Of a stretch of 64,000 nt of DNA, positions 50,129 to 59,091 are shown in pieces (the stretch's first letter is position 1; each line of letters starts with the position of its first letter). Where the stretch lies: the NCBI RefSeq assembly GCF_013623905.1, contig NZ_JABKDD010000006.1, positions 124,001 to 188,000 of the forward strand, read 5' to 3'. The notes under the pieces are model-generated. The model saw only the letters and a program-made list of their open reading frames with translations. It was not told where the DNA came from and made no database searches. The stretch is from Brevibacterium sediminis. Lineage in GTDB: Bacteria > Actinomycetota > Actinomycetes > Actinomycetales > Brevibacteriaceae. Both the position numbers and the translations under genes were made by a program.

Positions 50129-51004
50129 ATGGCTTCCTATGCACCTGGCAGTTCCGGTCCGCAGATCGCCCCCGAGGATCTGCTGACTCTGCTCGCCGTC
50201 GCCCGGCTTGGGAAGTTCACGGCCGCGGCACACAGCCTCGGCCTCAACCACACGACCGTGTCCAGACGCATCGCCGCGCTTGAGAAGGCGTACGGCGATC
50301 GCGTGCTCGTGGCCTCGCCCGACGGGTGGGAGCTCAGCGCCGCCGGGCGTCAGCTGCTGCCGATCGCCGAGGACATCGAGGCCGCTCTGGGGCGCATCGA
50401 TGCGCATTCGAATTCCGCTCTGTCCGGAACGATCCGGCTGGCGTGCCCGCAGGCCTTCGCCCTTGAGTACGCCGTTCCGGCGCTTACCGAACTGCAGGGG
50501 CAGCACCCGGGACTGCAGATCGAACTGATCACCGCTACGCAGCGGGCCCGGCAGTATCGGTCGGGCGTCGATATCGAAATCGTCGTGGGACGTCCGGATG
50601 CCCCGCGCTCGATCGCCAAGCACATCCGCGACTACAGGCTCCAGCTCTACGCTTCGCAGGATTACATCGCCTCGCATCCGATGCCGCAGACGCTGGATGA
50701 TCTGGCCGACCACCGGATGGTCTACTACATCGAGAATTCGCTGCGGGTCGATGATCTCGACGAGGCGGCCGACGCACTTCCGCGCGGGAAGGGATTCTTC
50801 CGGTCGACCTCGGTGCATGCGCATGTGCTCGCGACCTCGCACGGGGCCGGGATCGGCATCCTGCCCGACTTCCTCGCCCACGGCAATTCCCGCTTGGTGC
50901 AGGTGCTGCCCGAGCTGTTCTCCAAGCAGGTGTCGTATTGGGCCTCGGTCCGCCACGAGTCCCTGCGCAACGCCGGAGTCCGCAAAGTCCTAGAATCCCT
51001 CTAA
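50129..51004 (+). CDS. LysR-family transcriptional regulator
   Basis: A 291-residue LysR protein. The helix-turn-helix (about residues 10-70) reads LLTLLAVARLGKFTAAAHSLGLNHTTVSRRIAALEKAYG; the effector domain follows. A -10-like TAGAAT (50114-50119) lies nine bases before the ATG, leaving almost no leader. It is divergent from mmsB and convergent with the 3-hydroxybutyrate dehydrogenase gene, so either could be a target. A TGCG/CGCA repeat near 50102-50113 is a weak operator candidate. The stop is followed at once by a long hairpin. Confidence 0.88.
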   Translation: MASYAPGSSGPQIAPEDLLTLLAVARLGKFTAAAHSLGLNHTTVSRRIAALEKAYGDRVLVASPDGWELSAAGRQLLPIAEDIEAALGRIDAHSNSALSGTIRLACPQAFALEYAVPALTELQGQHPGLQIELITATQRARQYRSGVDIEIVVGRPDAPRSIAKHIRDYRLQLYASQDYIASHPMPQTLDDLADHRMVYYIENSLRVDDLDEAADALPRGKGFFRSTSVHAHVLATSHGAGIGILPDFLAHGNSRLVQVLPELFSKQVSYWASVRHESLRNAGVRKVLESL

Positions 51005-51007
51005 TTG

Positions 51008-51063
51008 CTACCTGACGGCGGCCCAGCTACCTCGCGCGAGGTTGCTAGGCCGCCGTCAGGTAG
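51008..51063. terminator. Long bidirectional hairpin terminator
   Basis: A perfect 16-bp stem, CTACCTGACGGCGGCC (51008-51023) with GGCCGCCGTCAGGTAG (51048-51063), continues past one mismatch into AGC/GCT and then the 14-bp palindrome ACCTCGCGCGAGGT at the tip. It starts four bases after the LysR stop and ends 32 bp from the convergent dehydrogenase stop. Confidence 0.8.
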
Positions 51064-51094
51064 TTCTGGGAGGGGGAGCGAGATGCGGGAGAGT

Positions 51095-51841
51095 TCAGGC
51101 GGCGACCCAGCCGCCGTCGATGCTGTGAGCGCTGCCGTTGATGACTGCGGCATGGTCCCCGGCCAGGAAGAGCGCGATGGCCGCGACGTCCTCGGGTTCG
51201 GCGAGCTTGGGCACCGCGGAATGGCCGAGGAAGACCTGCTCGAGGACCTCGTCCTCGCTGATGCCGTGAGTCTTCGCCTGGTCGGCGATCTGTCCCTTGA
51301 CCAGTGGCGTGAGCACGTAGCCGGGGTTGATCGCATTGCACGTCACTCCGTGCGGGCCGGCCTCGAGTGCAGTCGTCTTCGTCAGTCCCATGAGACCGTG
51401 CTTGGCCGCGACGTACGCGGACTTGTTCGCCGAGGCCCGCAGACCGTGGACGGAGGAGAGGTTGATGATGCGTCCCCAACCGCGTTCGTACATCTTCGGC
51501 AGCACCGCCTTCGTGAGTACGAACGGCGCTTCGAGCATGAGCGTATTGATCAGCCGCCAGTCCTCGAGCGGAAATTCCGTGATCGGGTGGATCCGCTGGA
51601 TGCCGGCATTGTTGACGAGGATGTCGACGTCGAGCTCGGTGCCGTCCAGCGCCGCGGTGTCCGCCAGGTTGACTGCCCACGCTTCGCCGCCGATGTCGTC
51701 GGCGACGGCCTGTGCCGAGTCGGCGTCGACATCGGCGACGATGACGGAGGCTCCGGCCCGCGCGAACGACTGTGCGATCGCTTTTCCGAGCCCGGATGCT
51801 CCGCCAGTGACGAGGGCGCGTTTGCCGGTGAGGTCTCCCAT
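51095..51841 (-). CDS. 3-hydroxybutyrate dehydrogenase (SDR family)
   Basis: A 248-residue short-chain dehydrogenase that probably interconverts 3-hydroxybutyrate and acetoacetate with NAD+. TGGASGLG (cofactor), NNAGIQRIHPI, catalytic Ser in IINLSSVHGL, SAYVAAKHG (Tyr-x3-Lys) and INPGYVLTPLV agree with BdhA-type enzymes. ATG at 51841 follows AAAGGCACATCTC; an ATG at 51883 would add 14 atypical residues. The MHS transporter lies 190 bp upstream in the same direction, so import and oxidation of the acid may go together, although a hairpin separates the two genes. Confidence 0.88.
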   Translation of the reverse strand: MGDLTGKRALVTGGASGLGKAIAQSFARAGASVIVADVDADSAQAVADDIGGEAWAVNLADTAALDGTELDVDILVNNAGIQRIHPITEFPLEDWRLINTLMLEAPFVLTKAVLPKMYERGWGRIINLSSVHGLRASANKSAYVAAKHGLMGLTKTTALEAGPHGVTCNAINPGYVLTPLVKGQIADQAKTHGISEDEVLEQVFLGHSAVPKLAEPEDVAAIALFLAGDHAAVINGSAHSIDGGWVAA

Positions 51842-51980
51842 GAGATGTGCCTTTCGTGGTTCGAGTCTGTCGTACGTGTCCATCTTCCACCCTGCGGAGG
51901 CCGAGGAATCATCGAGGTGGGCACCGAGGCGGCTGCCGAGCGTAGGTCGCAGTCCGACAGGTGAGGTCGGCGCCAGGCAA

Positions 51981-52014
51981 AGGGGCGGTGCCGATATTCA
52001 CCGACACCGCCCCT
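51981..52014 (-). terminator. Terminator of the MHS transporter gene
   Basis: AGGGGCGGTG (51981-51990) with CACCGCCCCT (52005-52014), a perfect 10-bp stem with a 14-nt loop, 20 bp beyond the transporter stop. It separates that gene from the dehydrogenase gene downstream. Confidence 0.7.
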
Positions 52015-52034
52015 CACCGGGTCACCATTCGGCC

Positions 52035-53393
52035 TCAGCTGGCCGTGGCGACTCCGCGGCGCACCTTGTCTGCATGGTCGAGCGAGCGCAGGTCGATCCC
52101 CTTGGTCTCGCGGGTGAACATGAGTGCGATGAACGAGATGATCGCAGCGGCCAGCAGGTAGAGCGCGATCGGCACCGAGGAGCCGAAGGCGTCGAGCAGT
52201 GCGGTGGCGATGATCGGCGCGAAGGATCCAGCGACGATGGCCGTCACCTGGTAGCCGGTCGAGACGCCCGAGTTGCGCATGCGGGTCGGGAACATCTCGG
52301 ACATGATCGCCGGTTGGCCCGCGTACATCAGTGCGTGGAAGACGAGACCGATGAGGAGGGCGAGGAAGATCATGCCGGCACTGCCGGTGTCATACATCGG
52401 GAAGGCGAAGAAGCCCCAGGTCGCGGTCAGGAAGATGCCCACGGCGTAGGGCATCTTGCGTCCGATCCGGTCGGTGGCGGCACCGACGAGTGGAACGAGG
52501 ACTGCGTGGATCGCGTGGGCGCCGAGGAGGAGACCGAGGATCTCGGCGGATTCGATCTTCACCTGCGTGGCGAGGTAGGTGATCGAGAAGGTCACCACGA
52601 GGTAGTAGTGGATGTTCTCGACGAAGCGCAGGCCCATCGCGGCGAAGACCTCCCGCGGATAGCGCTTGAATACGGCCTTGATGCCGTAGTCGACGCCTTC
52701 CTCGATCTCCTCGGCCTGAACCTCGTCGAAGATCGGCGCATCGGAGACTCGGGTGCGGATGTAGTAGCCGATGAGGACGATGACGGCCGAGAGCCAGAAC
52801 GAAATGCGCCAGCCCCACGACAGGAAGTGCTCTTCGGTCAGCGTTGCAGTGAGAACGAAGAGAACCGCGGTGGCCAGCAGGTTGCCCAAGGGCACGCCGG
52901 ACTGCGGGAATGATGCCCAGAAACCGCGCTCCTTGTTCGGAGCGTGCTCGGCCACGAGGAGGACAGCTCCGCCCCATTCGCCGCCGACTGCGAAGCCCTG
53001 GACCACACGCAACAGCACGAGCAGGATCGGAGCGAGGTAGCCGATCTGGTCGAAGGTCGGCAGACAGCCCATGAGGAACGTGGCCACACCGACGAGGACG
53101 ATCGAGAGCTGCAGCAGCTTCTTGCGTCCGTACTTGTCGCCGAAGTGACCGAAGACGATGCCACCGACGGGGCGGGCGATGAATCCGACTGCGTAGGTGG
53201 CGAAGCCGGCCAGGATCGGCGTCAGCGGATTGTCAGAAGGCGGGAACAGAATGTGGTTGAACACCAGCGTGGCGGCCGAACCGTAGAGGAAGAACTCGTA
53301 CCATTCGACGACCGTTCCGGCCATCGAGGCAGCGACGACCTTGCGCAGCTGAGCGCGGATCGACTTCCTCTCAGCATTGTTCTGAGAACTCAT
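52035..53393 (-). CDS. MFS transporter of the metabolite:H+ symporter (MHS) type
   Basis: A 452-residue symporter with 12 membrane segments. The N-terminus (GTVVEWYEFFLYGSAATLVFN) and the loops HFGDKYGRKKLL and ATDRIGRKMPYA identify the MHS group (ProP, ShiA, KgtP). Substrates of the group are carboxylates, shikimate or betaines; the neighbouring 3-hydroxybutyrate dehydrogenase suggests a short-chain hydroxyacid, but this is inference. ATG at 53393 follows AAGGAGTCCC; the frame extends to 53414 without a site. Confidence 0.88.
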   Translation of the reverse strand: MSSQNNAERKSIRAQLRKVVAASMAGTVVEWYEFFLYGSAATLVFNHILFPPSDNPLTPILAGFATYAVGFIARPVGGIVFGHFGDKYGRKKLLQLSIVLVGVATFLMGCLPTFDQIGYLAPILLVLLRVVQGFAVGGEWGGAVLLVAEHAPNKERGFWASFPQSGVPLGNLLATAVLFVLTATLTEEHFLSWGWRISFWLSAVIVLIGYYIRTRVSDAPIFDEVQAEEIEEGVDYGIKAVFKRYPREVFAAMGLRFVENIHYYLVVTFSITYLATQVKIESAEILGLLLGAHAIHAVLVPLVGAATDRIGRKMPYAVGIFLTATWGFFAFPMYDTGSAGMIFLALLIGLVFHALMYAGQPAIMSEMFPTRMRNSGVSTGYQVTAIVAGSFAPIIATALLDAFGSSVPIALYLLAAAIISFIALMFTRETKGIDLRSLDHADKVRRGVATAS

Positions 53394-53644
53394 GGGACTC
53401 CTTCGTTTCCACAATCCGCGTCACCGTTGAATGCGCGAATAGGCTTGCTCCGGCGCCGACCGGCTGACAACCCGGAGCACTCAGACCGCATCGGCGCGGC
53501 CGGTGTACCCCTGCTTCAGCGCAGTGTTTCGGGCGCTTGGATATTTCTCATCCAAGGATCAGTGTGCGCCACGTTACGGAGTTTTTGGTAACGACCTGGC
53601 CATAATCCGAGAATTTCCGGTGCACATTCGTGCACAGCGGTTGT

Positions 53645-53668
53645 GCAGCAGTCAGCTGTGACTGCTGC
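53645..53668 (-). terminator. Terminator of the CopD-CtaG gene
   Basis: GCAGCAGTCA (53645-53654) and TGACTGCTGC (53659-53668) are perfect complements with loop GCTG. It lies about 125 bp beyond the gene's stop. The rest of the gap 53394-53792 contains no gene I could support. Confidence 0.6.
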
Positions 53669-53792
53669 GAGCTCGCAAGGCCCATTGCGGCGCGAATCGT
53701 CCCTGCGCGTCAGGCCAGCTCCCCCGCGTCTGATCACCACGCCGGCCATCGAGGTACCACCGCAGTCAGCGCAGCGAGCACAACCCCGAACC

Positions 53793-55850
53793 TCACCGTC
53801 GGCGCGGAGGCGCCTTCGCATCGCGTTCGGCCATCGACGCGAGCATCGCATTGTAGGCGCGCAGCTCGGCGTCGTCGGTGCGGTCTTCGCTGCGGTCGAT
53901 GCGCTTGGCCTCCCGGTCCGAGGACTTCGCCCATTGGACGCAGACCATGATTGCGATGAACAGGGTCGGGAATTCGCCGATGCCCCACGCGATGGAACCG
54001 CCGAGCTGCTGGTCGTCGATCGCCGTGTAGCCCCATCCTGCGCCGACGTTGCCGAACCAGTCTCCGGCGATCAGCACGTTCGAACTCATGATCGAAATGC
54101 CGAAGAAGGCGTGGAAGGCCATCGTCACCAGCAGCATCACGAGCCGCATCGGGAAGACAGGGCGCTTGACGCCCGGATCGATGCCGATGAGGGCTTGGGC
54201 GAACAGGTACCCGGCGCCGAGGAAGTGCGCGATCATCAGTTCGTGCCCGATATGAGTATCGAGCGCGTAGTACATGATTCCCGAGTAGTAGAAGACGACC
54301 AGCGAACCTGCGAAGTTCACACTCGCCACGATCGGGTGCGCGAAGAAGCGCAGGTACGGAGTATGGACGAGCCAGAGCACCCATTCGCGCAGGCCGACGG
54401 ACCCGTCCGTGCGCGCCTTCGTTCCGCGCATGAGCATCGTGATCGGTGCCCCGAGCACGAGCGGCAGGGGCACGACCATGACCAGGAGCATGTGCTCGAT
54501 CATGTGCGCGGAGAACTGCACCTCGCCGTAGACCCGGGGTCCGCCCGAGGTGACGTAGACGAGGAAGACCATGCCCACCAGCCAACTGATGAGGCGCAGC
54601 ACCGGCCATTTGTCGCCTCGCCGGCGGAGGTTGATGAACGCCACGACGTAGGCGATCGAGGCGCCCGCTGCGATCGCGATCCACAGCGGATCCATCGACC
54701 ATTCGCTGAAGTAGCGGGACAGGTTCGGCTTCGGCGGCAGCGGATCACCGGTGAGGATCTCGGCCGGGGTGGGGTCGCCCACCGGCTCCTGCGGCACGGG
54801 CGGCTGTGACCGGGCCAAGGCCACGGCCATTCCCATCGTGACCCCGAAGAGGATGAATTCGACGGTGATGAGGCGCCAGAATTCCACTGTCGCCGAGGCG
54901 GCTGTGCCCAAGCGTGAAATGACGAACTGACGGTGCCAGAATCCGATCAGACCGAGCAGGACCGTCGCGAACGCCTTTGCGAGGATGACCTGCCCGTACG
55001 TGGTCATGAGGTCGTCGAAGCCCTGCACGCGCAGAAGCGAGTTGACGACTCCGGAGAAGACGATGAGGCCGAAGGCGATGAGGGCGATCGTCGAATACCG
55101 TTCGACGACCGGCTTGAGGTTCTTCGAAGCGGCCAGACGGGTGCCCAACAGGGCGATGACGAAGAGCCCACCGAGCCAGAGGACCGCGCCGAGGATGTGC
55201 AGACCGAGGCTGTTGACGGCCTGCGTGTGCCCGGAGGCCTCTGCGGAGTGGCCCATCAGAGCCAAGGGGAGGATCACGGCGACGCTGAGCACTCCGGCGG
55301 CGGCGATGCCGATATGGGAGCGGGTGCCGAAGCACAGGGTCGAGGCGACAGCGATGAGGACGACGATGAGCACCCACAGCTGCCCGTAGGCGATCTGAGT
55401 GACGAACACGCCCAGTTGGTTCGAGAAGTCGAGATAGGCCTGGGCGCCCACAGTATCGACGAATGAGAAGACGAGCACGGCGACCGCAGACAGCGTCCAC
55501 ACGACTGAGGAGTATTCGGCAATCTGAATGGCCTTCGTCCACAGCGGGTCGAGAGGCACGTCATCGTCCGTGGCCTTGTGCCGGCGGGCGCGACCGCCGG
55601 CCGTGCGCGGGAGGATGAGGACGGCGAACATGAGGGCGCCGACGGTCAGCGACATCGCAATATTGAAGACGAACTTCGCTGCGGGAAGACCGAAACGGAC
55701 GACAGAGCCGGGGTCATTGAGCAGAGTCGGGTTGGCTGCTCCGGTGAAGAAGAGTGCGGCCAGACCGGCGATCACCCCGAGGAAGACGACGATGGGGACC
55801 GTGGCACGTTGCACGAACCGTGTGATCGGTTCGAAACCTGTAGAACTCAC
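53793..55850 (-). CDS. CopD-CtaG fusion: copper import / cytochrome oxidase assembly protein
   Basis: A 685-residue membrane protein in two parts. The N-terminal 330 residues resemble CopD/YcnJ-type copper proteins (MGHSAEASGHTQAVNSLGLHILGAVLWLGG). The C-terminal part from about 400 is CtaG, of the caa3 oxidase assembly type, with SAHMIEHMLLVMVVPLPLVLGAP, HELMIAHFLGAGYLF and MAFHAFFGISIM, His and Met residues suited to copper. The last 50 residues are charged. GTG at 55850 agrees with the hydrophobic start better than the ATG at 55913, which would add 21 basic residues. It likely works with the PCu(A)C and Dyp proteins encoded elsewhere in this window. Confidence 0.87.
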   Translation of the reverse strand: MSSTGFEPITRFVQRATVPIVVFLGVIAGLAALFFTGAANPTLLNDPGSVVRFGLPAAKFVFNIAMSLTVGALMFAVLILPRTAGGRARRHKATDDDVPLDPLWTKAIQIAEYSSVVWTLSAVAVLVFSFVDTVGAQAYLDFSNQLGVFVTQIAYGQLWVLIVVLIAVASTLCFGTRSHIGIAAAGVLSVAVILPLALMGHSAEASGHTQAVNSLGLHILGAVLWLGGLFVIALLGTRLAASKNLKPVVERYSTIALIAFGLIVFSGVVNSLLRVQGFDDLMTTYGQVILAKAFATVLLGLIGFWHRQFVISRLGTAASATVEFWRLITVEFILFGVTMGMAVALARSQPPVPQEPVGDPTPAEILTGDPLPPKPNLSRYFSEWSMDPLWIAIAAGASIAYVVAFINLRRRGDKWPVLRLISWLVGMVFLVYVTSGGPRVYGEVQFSAHMIEHMLLVMVVPLPLVLGAPITMLMRGTKARTDGSVGLREWVLWLVHTPYLRFFAHPIVASVNFAGSLVVFYYSGIMYYALDTHIGHELMIAHFLGAGYLFAQALIGIDPGVKRPVFPMRLVMLLVTMAFHAFFGISIMSSNVLIAGDWFGNVGAGWGYTAIDDQQLGGSIAWGIGEFPTLFIAIMVCVQWAKSSDREAKRIDRSEDRTDDAELRAYNAMLASMAERDAKAPPRRR

Positions 55851-56040
55851 TGCGCGCGGACCGCCCCTTCTGACATGACCCAAGGATATCGTTCGGCGTC
55901 GCGCCACTGCCAACCGAGAGATCTCTTCGTGGCCGAGATCTCGGGGAGCCGCCTCGGCGAGGGTGGGTTCAGTCGTACGGGACGACGATCCTCCCTGTTC
56001 GAAGGCGGTCTGAAACGGCTGAAGACGCTCAGAGACAGCA

Positions 56041-56070
56041 AATGGCCCGGATCATACGATCCGGGCCATT
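56041..56070 (-). terminator. Terminator of hup
   Basis: AATGGCCCGGATC (56041-56053) and GATCCGGGCCATT (56058-56070) form a perfect 13-bp stem with loop ATAC, starting 18 bp beyond the hup stop. ATTTGCTG follows on the minus strand. Confidence 0.82.
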
Positions 56071-56087
56071 CGACGCTGCTGCGTTGA

Positions 56088-56375
56088 TCAGTTCGGGCTG
56101 CCAGCGGCACCCTTCAGCTTCGAACCAGCGGACAGCTTCACGGAGTAGCCGGCCTTGATCTGGATCTCTTCACCGGTCTGCGGGTTGCGACCCTTGCGAG
56201 CGGCACGCTCGGTGCGCTCAACGGAGAGCCAGCCGGGGATGGTGAGCTTTTCGCCCTTGGCCACGACGTCGGAGAAGACATCGAAGACACCATCGAGCAC
56301 GTCCGAGACCTGCTTCTGGGTCAGGCCGGACTTCTCGGCAACTTCTGCAACGAGCTCACTGCGGTTCTTAGCCAT
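56088..56375 (-). CDS. hup: HU-type nucleoid DNA-binding protein
   Basis: A 95-residue HU protein that bends and compacts DNA as a dimer. NRSELVAEVAEKSGLTQKQVSDVLDGV forms the dimerisation helices; the DNA-binding arms include GWLSVERTERAARKGRNPQTGEEIQIKA with the intercalating NPQTG turn. It lacks the lysine-rich tail found on mycobacterial HupB. The start has AAGGAGGACAC upstream. It follows rpsN at 70 bp and may be read from the same promoter. Confidence 0.95.
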   Translation of the reverse strand: MAKNRSELVAEVAEKSGLTQKQVSDVLDGVFDVFSDVVAKGEKLTIPGWLSVERTERAARKGRNPQTGEEIQIKAGYSVKLSAGSKLKGAAGSPN

Positions 56376-56444
56376 AAAAGTGTCCTCCTTAGGACAAGTC
56401 GGTAGGTCACCGGTCCGTTTTTCCGATGACGAACTTCCTCGAGA

Positions 56445-56750
56445 TTACCAGCTCGACTTGGTAACGCCGGGCAACTCGCCGTTGTGTGCCATTTCGCGGA
56501 AGCGAACTCGCGAGAGTCCGAACTTCCGGAGGTAGCCACGCGGACGGCCATCCACCTGGTCGCGGTTGCGAACGCGAACCGGCGAAGCATCGCGGGGAAG
56601 CTTCTGCAGTGCGAGGCGTGCTTCCTCGCGCTGCTCATCGGTGGAATCGGGGTGGGTCAGCTGACGCTTGAGAGTCGCGCGGCGCTCTGCATAGCGTTCA
56701 ACGATGACGCGACGCTGCTTGTCTTTTGCGATCTTTGACTTCTTAGCCAT
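56445..56750 (-). CDS. rpsN: 30S ribosomal protein S14, zinc-free type
   Basis: A 101-residue S14. It is the longer form, without the CxxC...CxxC zinc ribbon of the 61-residue form; the C-terminal core has [27 protein letters not shown]. It is the third gene of rpmB-rpmG-rpsN, seven bases after the L33 stop. The start has AAGAAGTCAAAG-like purine-rich DNA upstream but the ribosome site is weak, consistent with coupling. Confidence 0.95.
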   Translation of the reverse strand: MAKKSKIAKDKQRRVIVERYAERRATLKRQLTHPDSTDEQREEARLALQKLPRDASPVRVRNRDQVDGRPRGYLRKFGLSRVRFREMAHNGELPGVTKSSW

Positions 56751-56756
56751 GTGCGC

Positions 56757-56924
56757 TCAGCGCTCCTCTCGGAAATCGACGTGCTTGCGGACTACGGGAT
56801 CGTACTTCTTGAGCACGATGCGATCCGGGGTGTTGCGGCGGTTCTTGCGGGTCACGTAGGTGAATCCGGTGCCGGCCGTCGACTTGAGCTTGATGATGGG
56901 ACGAACATCCTGTGCCTTAGCCAT
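56757..56924 (-). CDS. rpmG: 50S ribosomal protein L33, zinc-free type
   Basis: A 55-residue L33: [16 protein letters not shown], then [19 protein letters not shown] and [18 protein letters not shown]. The four zinc-binding Cys of the other L33 type are absent. Its ATG shares one base with the rpmB stop (TGATG), so the two are coupled. Confidence 0.95.
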   Translation of the reverse strand: MAKAQDVRPIIKLKSTAGTGFTYVTRKNRRNTPDRIVLKKYDPVVRKHVDFREER

Positions 56925-57160
56925 CAGAGCTTCACTCCCTTGGCGATGAGTTCGTTGACCACAGCGTCGATTCCGCGAGCGTCGATGACTTTGATGCCCT
57001 TAGCGGACAGGGTCAGCGTGACGTTGCGGCGCAACGACGGAACGTAGTAGCGCTTTTTCTGAATGTTCGGGTTGAAGCGGCGCTTCGTGCGGCGCTTCGA
57101 GTGGGACACGTTGTGTCCGAAACCGGGGACTGCCCCGGTTACCTGGCAGGTTGCTGCCAT
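56924..57160 (-). CDS. rpmB: 50S ribosomal protein L28, zinc-free type
   Basis: A 78-residue L28 with [29 protein letters not shown] and [17 protein letters not shown]. Only one Cys (residue 5) remains of the usual CxxC pairs, so it cannot hold the zinc site. ATG at 57160 follows GGAGGAGAGAC; the frame is open to 57178. It heads the rpmB-rpmG-rpsN-(hup) set. I saw no Zur-type palindrome upstream. Confidence 0.93.
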   Translation of the reverse strand: MAATCQVTGAVPGFGHNVSHSKRRTKRRFNPNIQKKRYYVPSLRRNVTLTLSAKGIKVIDARGIDAVVNELIAKGVKL

Positions 57161-57746
57161 GTCTCTCCTCCAGTTCACAAGTTACCGACTCTCGAAACAA
57201 GCCCCTGCGGGATTGCACTTGCGCGCTCTCTCCGCTTGCTTGCGCCGATGTCGGAAGACATCAACAAATTCTCTCGACTGTCACCGTGAAAATTGTGTAC
57301 GCCAAAACAGGTCTGCCCGTTCGGGCGAGATGTCTCACCAGCGCTGAAGCCGTAGCCTGTGAGAGATGGCCGAAGCTGGAGTGCAGCGGTGGGTGAGCAC
57401 CATGTGTGTCCTAGCAGATCGATCGGTGACCTACCCGCTACGACACAACAAGAATCAATCTTACTGAGATGCCGGGCCGGAGGGCAAATTCATCCTGGTT
57501 TCTGCGGTGGGGCCTTCGTCACTGAAATCGCCCGCGTGGAAGGGCTTGTACGGTCGTCATCGATGCCCGGAGGGACCTTTGTCGACGCCCGGAGGGACTT
57601 TCACAGCTGGGGCCAAGCCAACTCGGTGATTTCCGCAGTAGGCTTTCGTCGGCAACGCGTCCTGTCGGCGATCCTGTTGAACGACTGCTCGACTCGTGCC
57701 AAGGTAAGTAGATGATTGCCACCACATCTGGCATTCAGGAGGACTG
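57161..57746. other. 586-bp intergenic region, promoters and short repeats, no gene seen
   Basis: Divergent promoter space for rpmB and the membrane-protein gene at 57747. A GCCCGTTCGGGC hairpin lies near 57317, and CGA(T/C)GCCCGGAGGGAC occurs twice in tandem near 57560-57600. Short frames here lack ribosome sites and family resemblance. I cannot assign an RNA gene. Confidence 0.5.
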
Positions 57747-58706
57747 ATGAGCGACGTTCCACAGAGGCCGCGCATTCGTCCGGCGACTAGCGACGACTGG
57801 CACAAGGGTTCAGGTGAATCTGCTGGTCAGACCCCGTCGTACGGGAATGACGCGGAACGTTCGTCTGCCGATTTCGACAACTCGACCTACTACGAGTACC
57901 TCGAACGGCACACGGGGGAACAGTCGATCTCGAAAGCTCGCAGCGGCAATGTCTTCGCCCCTGCCGGACGCTCACCCTTCGATGACGCTCACTCTGCCGG
58001 TTCCCACCAGTATGTGAATTCTCAGCAGTCTCAGCAGCCTGCCGGCGGTGGTGCCGGCAATGGCGTCGGCGGCTCGACACAGAATGGAGCCCAGACTCCT
58101 CCTTCCCCACAGTTTCCGCCCACCGTCCAAGACGATTCTTCCTCGCGCAATGGTCTGAAGATCGCTGTCGTCATCATCGTCATACTCATGGTTCTGGCCT
58201 TGGTGGGATTCTTCGGTATCCGGTGGCTCGCGCCGTCCTCGGGAACCGTCCCTGTGGATGTCGGATCCAGCGAGCCGGCCAGCCCGTCGCCCAGCCCTTC
58301 GGATGACCTTGTCCAACCGACGAAGAGCCCGGAAGACCAGCTCGACGCCTATACCGAAGAAGGCACCGAGAAAGCCGCTGACCTCGAAGGTGAGTGGGTG
58401 ACTCAGGTGAGCGCGAAGAACGTCGGCCTCAAGGCCGACGGCAAGACCTGGTCAGCGCAGGACATCCTAAACGAGTACGAGGCCAACAAGGTCAAGTACC
58501 CGGGCGCAATCCTCATCCACAGCGGCGACTGGGCCTCGTACAGGGACGGCAGCTACTGGGTCACGGTCGTCGACACCGGCTACAGCAATCCGGAGCAGGC
58601 CCTCGACCAGTGCCGCTCGTGGGGTCTCGACCGCAACCACTGCATCGCCAAGCGACTCGTCAAAGACGGCAGCCCCAAGGACAACAGCGCCTACCTCGAC
58701 GGGTAG
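57747..58706 (+). CDS. Single-pass membrane protein with exported C-terminal domain
   Basis: A 319-residue protein. Residues 1-135 are polar, rich in Ser, Gly, Gln and Pro, and likely disordered in the cytoplasm; one helix follows (about 138-160, LKIAVVIIVILMVLALVGFFGIRWLA); then a Ser/Pro linker and a folded exported domain (about 210-315) with DLEGEWVTQVSAKNVG and GAILIHSGDWASYRDGSYWVTVVDTGYSNPEQALDQCRSWG, which resembles a SPOR-type or similar repeat domain. The two Cys (DQC, NHC) could pair. Start ATG at 57747 after GGAGGACTG. Topology suggests a wall- or division-associated role, not proven. Confidence 0.75.
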   Translation: MSDVPQRPRIRPATSDDWHKGSGESAGQTPSYGNDAERSSADFDNSTYYEYLERHTGEQSISKARSGNVFAPAGRSPFDDAHSAGSHQYVNSQQSQQPAGGGAGNGVGGSTQNGAQTPPSPQFPPTVQDDSSSRNGLKIAVVIIVILMVLALVGFFGIRWLAPSSGTVPVDVGSSEPASPSPSPSDDLVQPTKSPEDQLDAYTEEGTEKAADLEGEWVTQVSAKNVGLKADGKTWSAQDILNEYEANKVKYPGAILIHSGDWASYRDGSYWVTVVDTGYSNPEQALDQCRSWGLDRNHCIAKRLVKDGSPKDNSAYLDG

Positions 58707-58764
58707 ACCGCACCGTCGGACCGGCCGGAGCACATGCAGGTCTGCCCCTCGACGAGCATCCCGC

Positions 58765-59091
58765 TCAGTGCTTCAACTGCATCGTCAGCAGGTGGTAGCT
58801 CAGCGTCTTTCCATGTCCGTCGAGGTGGCTGACTCCCGTGACACCCCTGCCCAGCATTCCCTTGAGTTCAAAACTCATGGCGTTCAGCCGCGGCAATAGA
58901 CAGCGGCGGACTCGCGAGACCGGCAGCCCGAAGTGATGCGCCACTGCCTCCTCGGTGACCGCGCGACTCAGCACGGAGAATTGGGCCCCTTCACGGGCAA
59001 TGACACCGAGGATGAGCGTATCCCCTTTGTCTCCGGTCCTGACTGTGGCCAGGTCATCGACGGTGAGCATGTGCTCAGACTTCGCGGCCAT
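58765..59091 (-). CDS. Small AtuA-type C-terminal domain protein
   Basis: A 108-residue protein matching the C-terminal ferredoxin-like domain of AtuA-family enzymes: VDDLATVRTGDKGDTLILGVIAR and the ending NAMSFELKGML then GVTGVSHLDGHGKTLSYHLL. In many relatives this domain is fused to the end of the large AtuA protein; here it is a separate gene whose start overlaps the large gene by 17 nt. The two should act as one complex. ATG at 59091; the start region GACGGCC-rich lacks a strong ribosome site, as expected for coupling. Confidence 0.78.
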   Translation of the reverse strand: MAAKSEHMLTVDDLATVRTGDKGDTLILGVIAREGAQFSVLSRAVTEEAVAHHFGLPVSRVRRCLLPRLNAMSFELKGMLGRGVTGVSHLDGHGKTLSYHLLTMQLKH

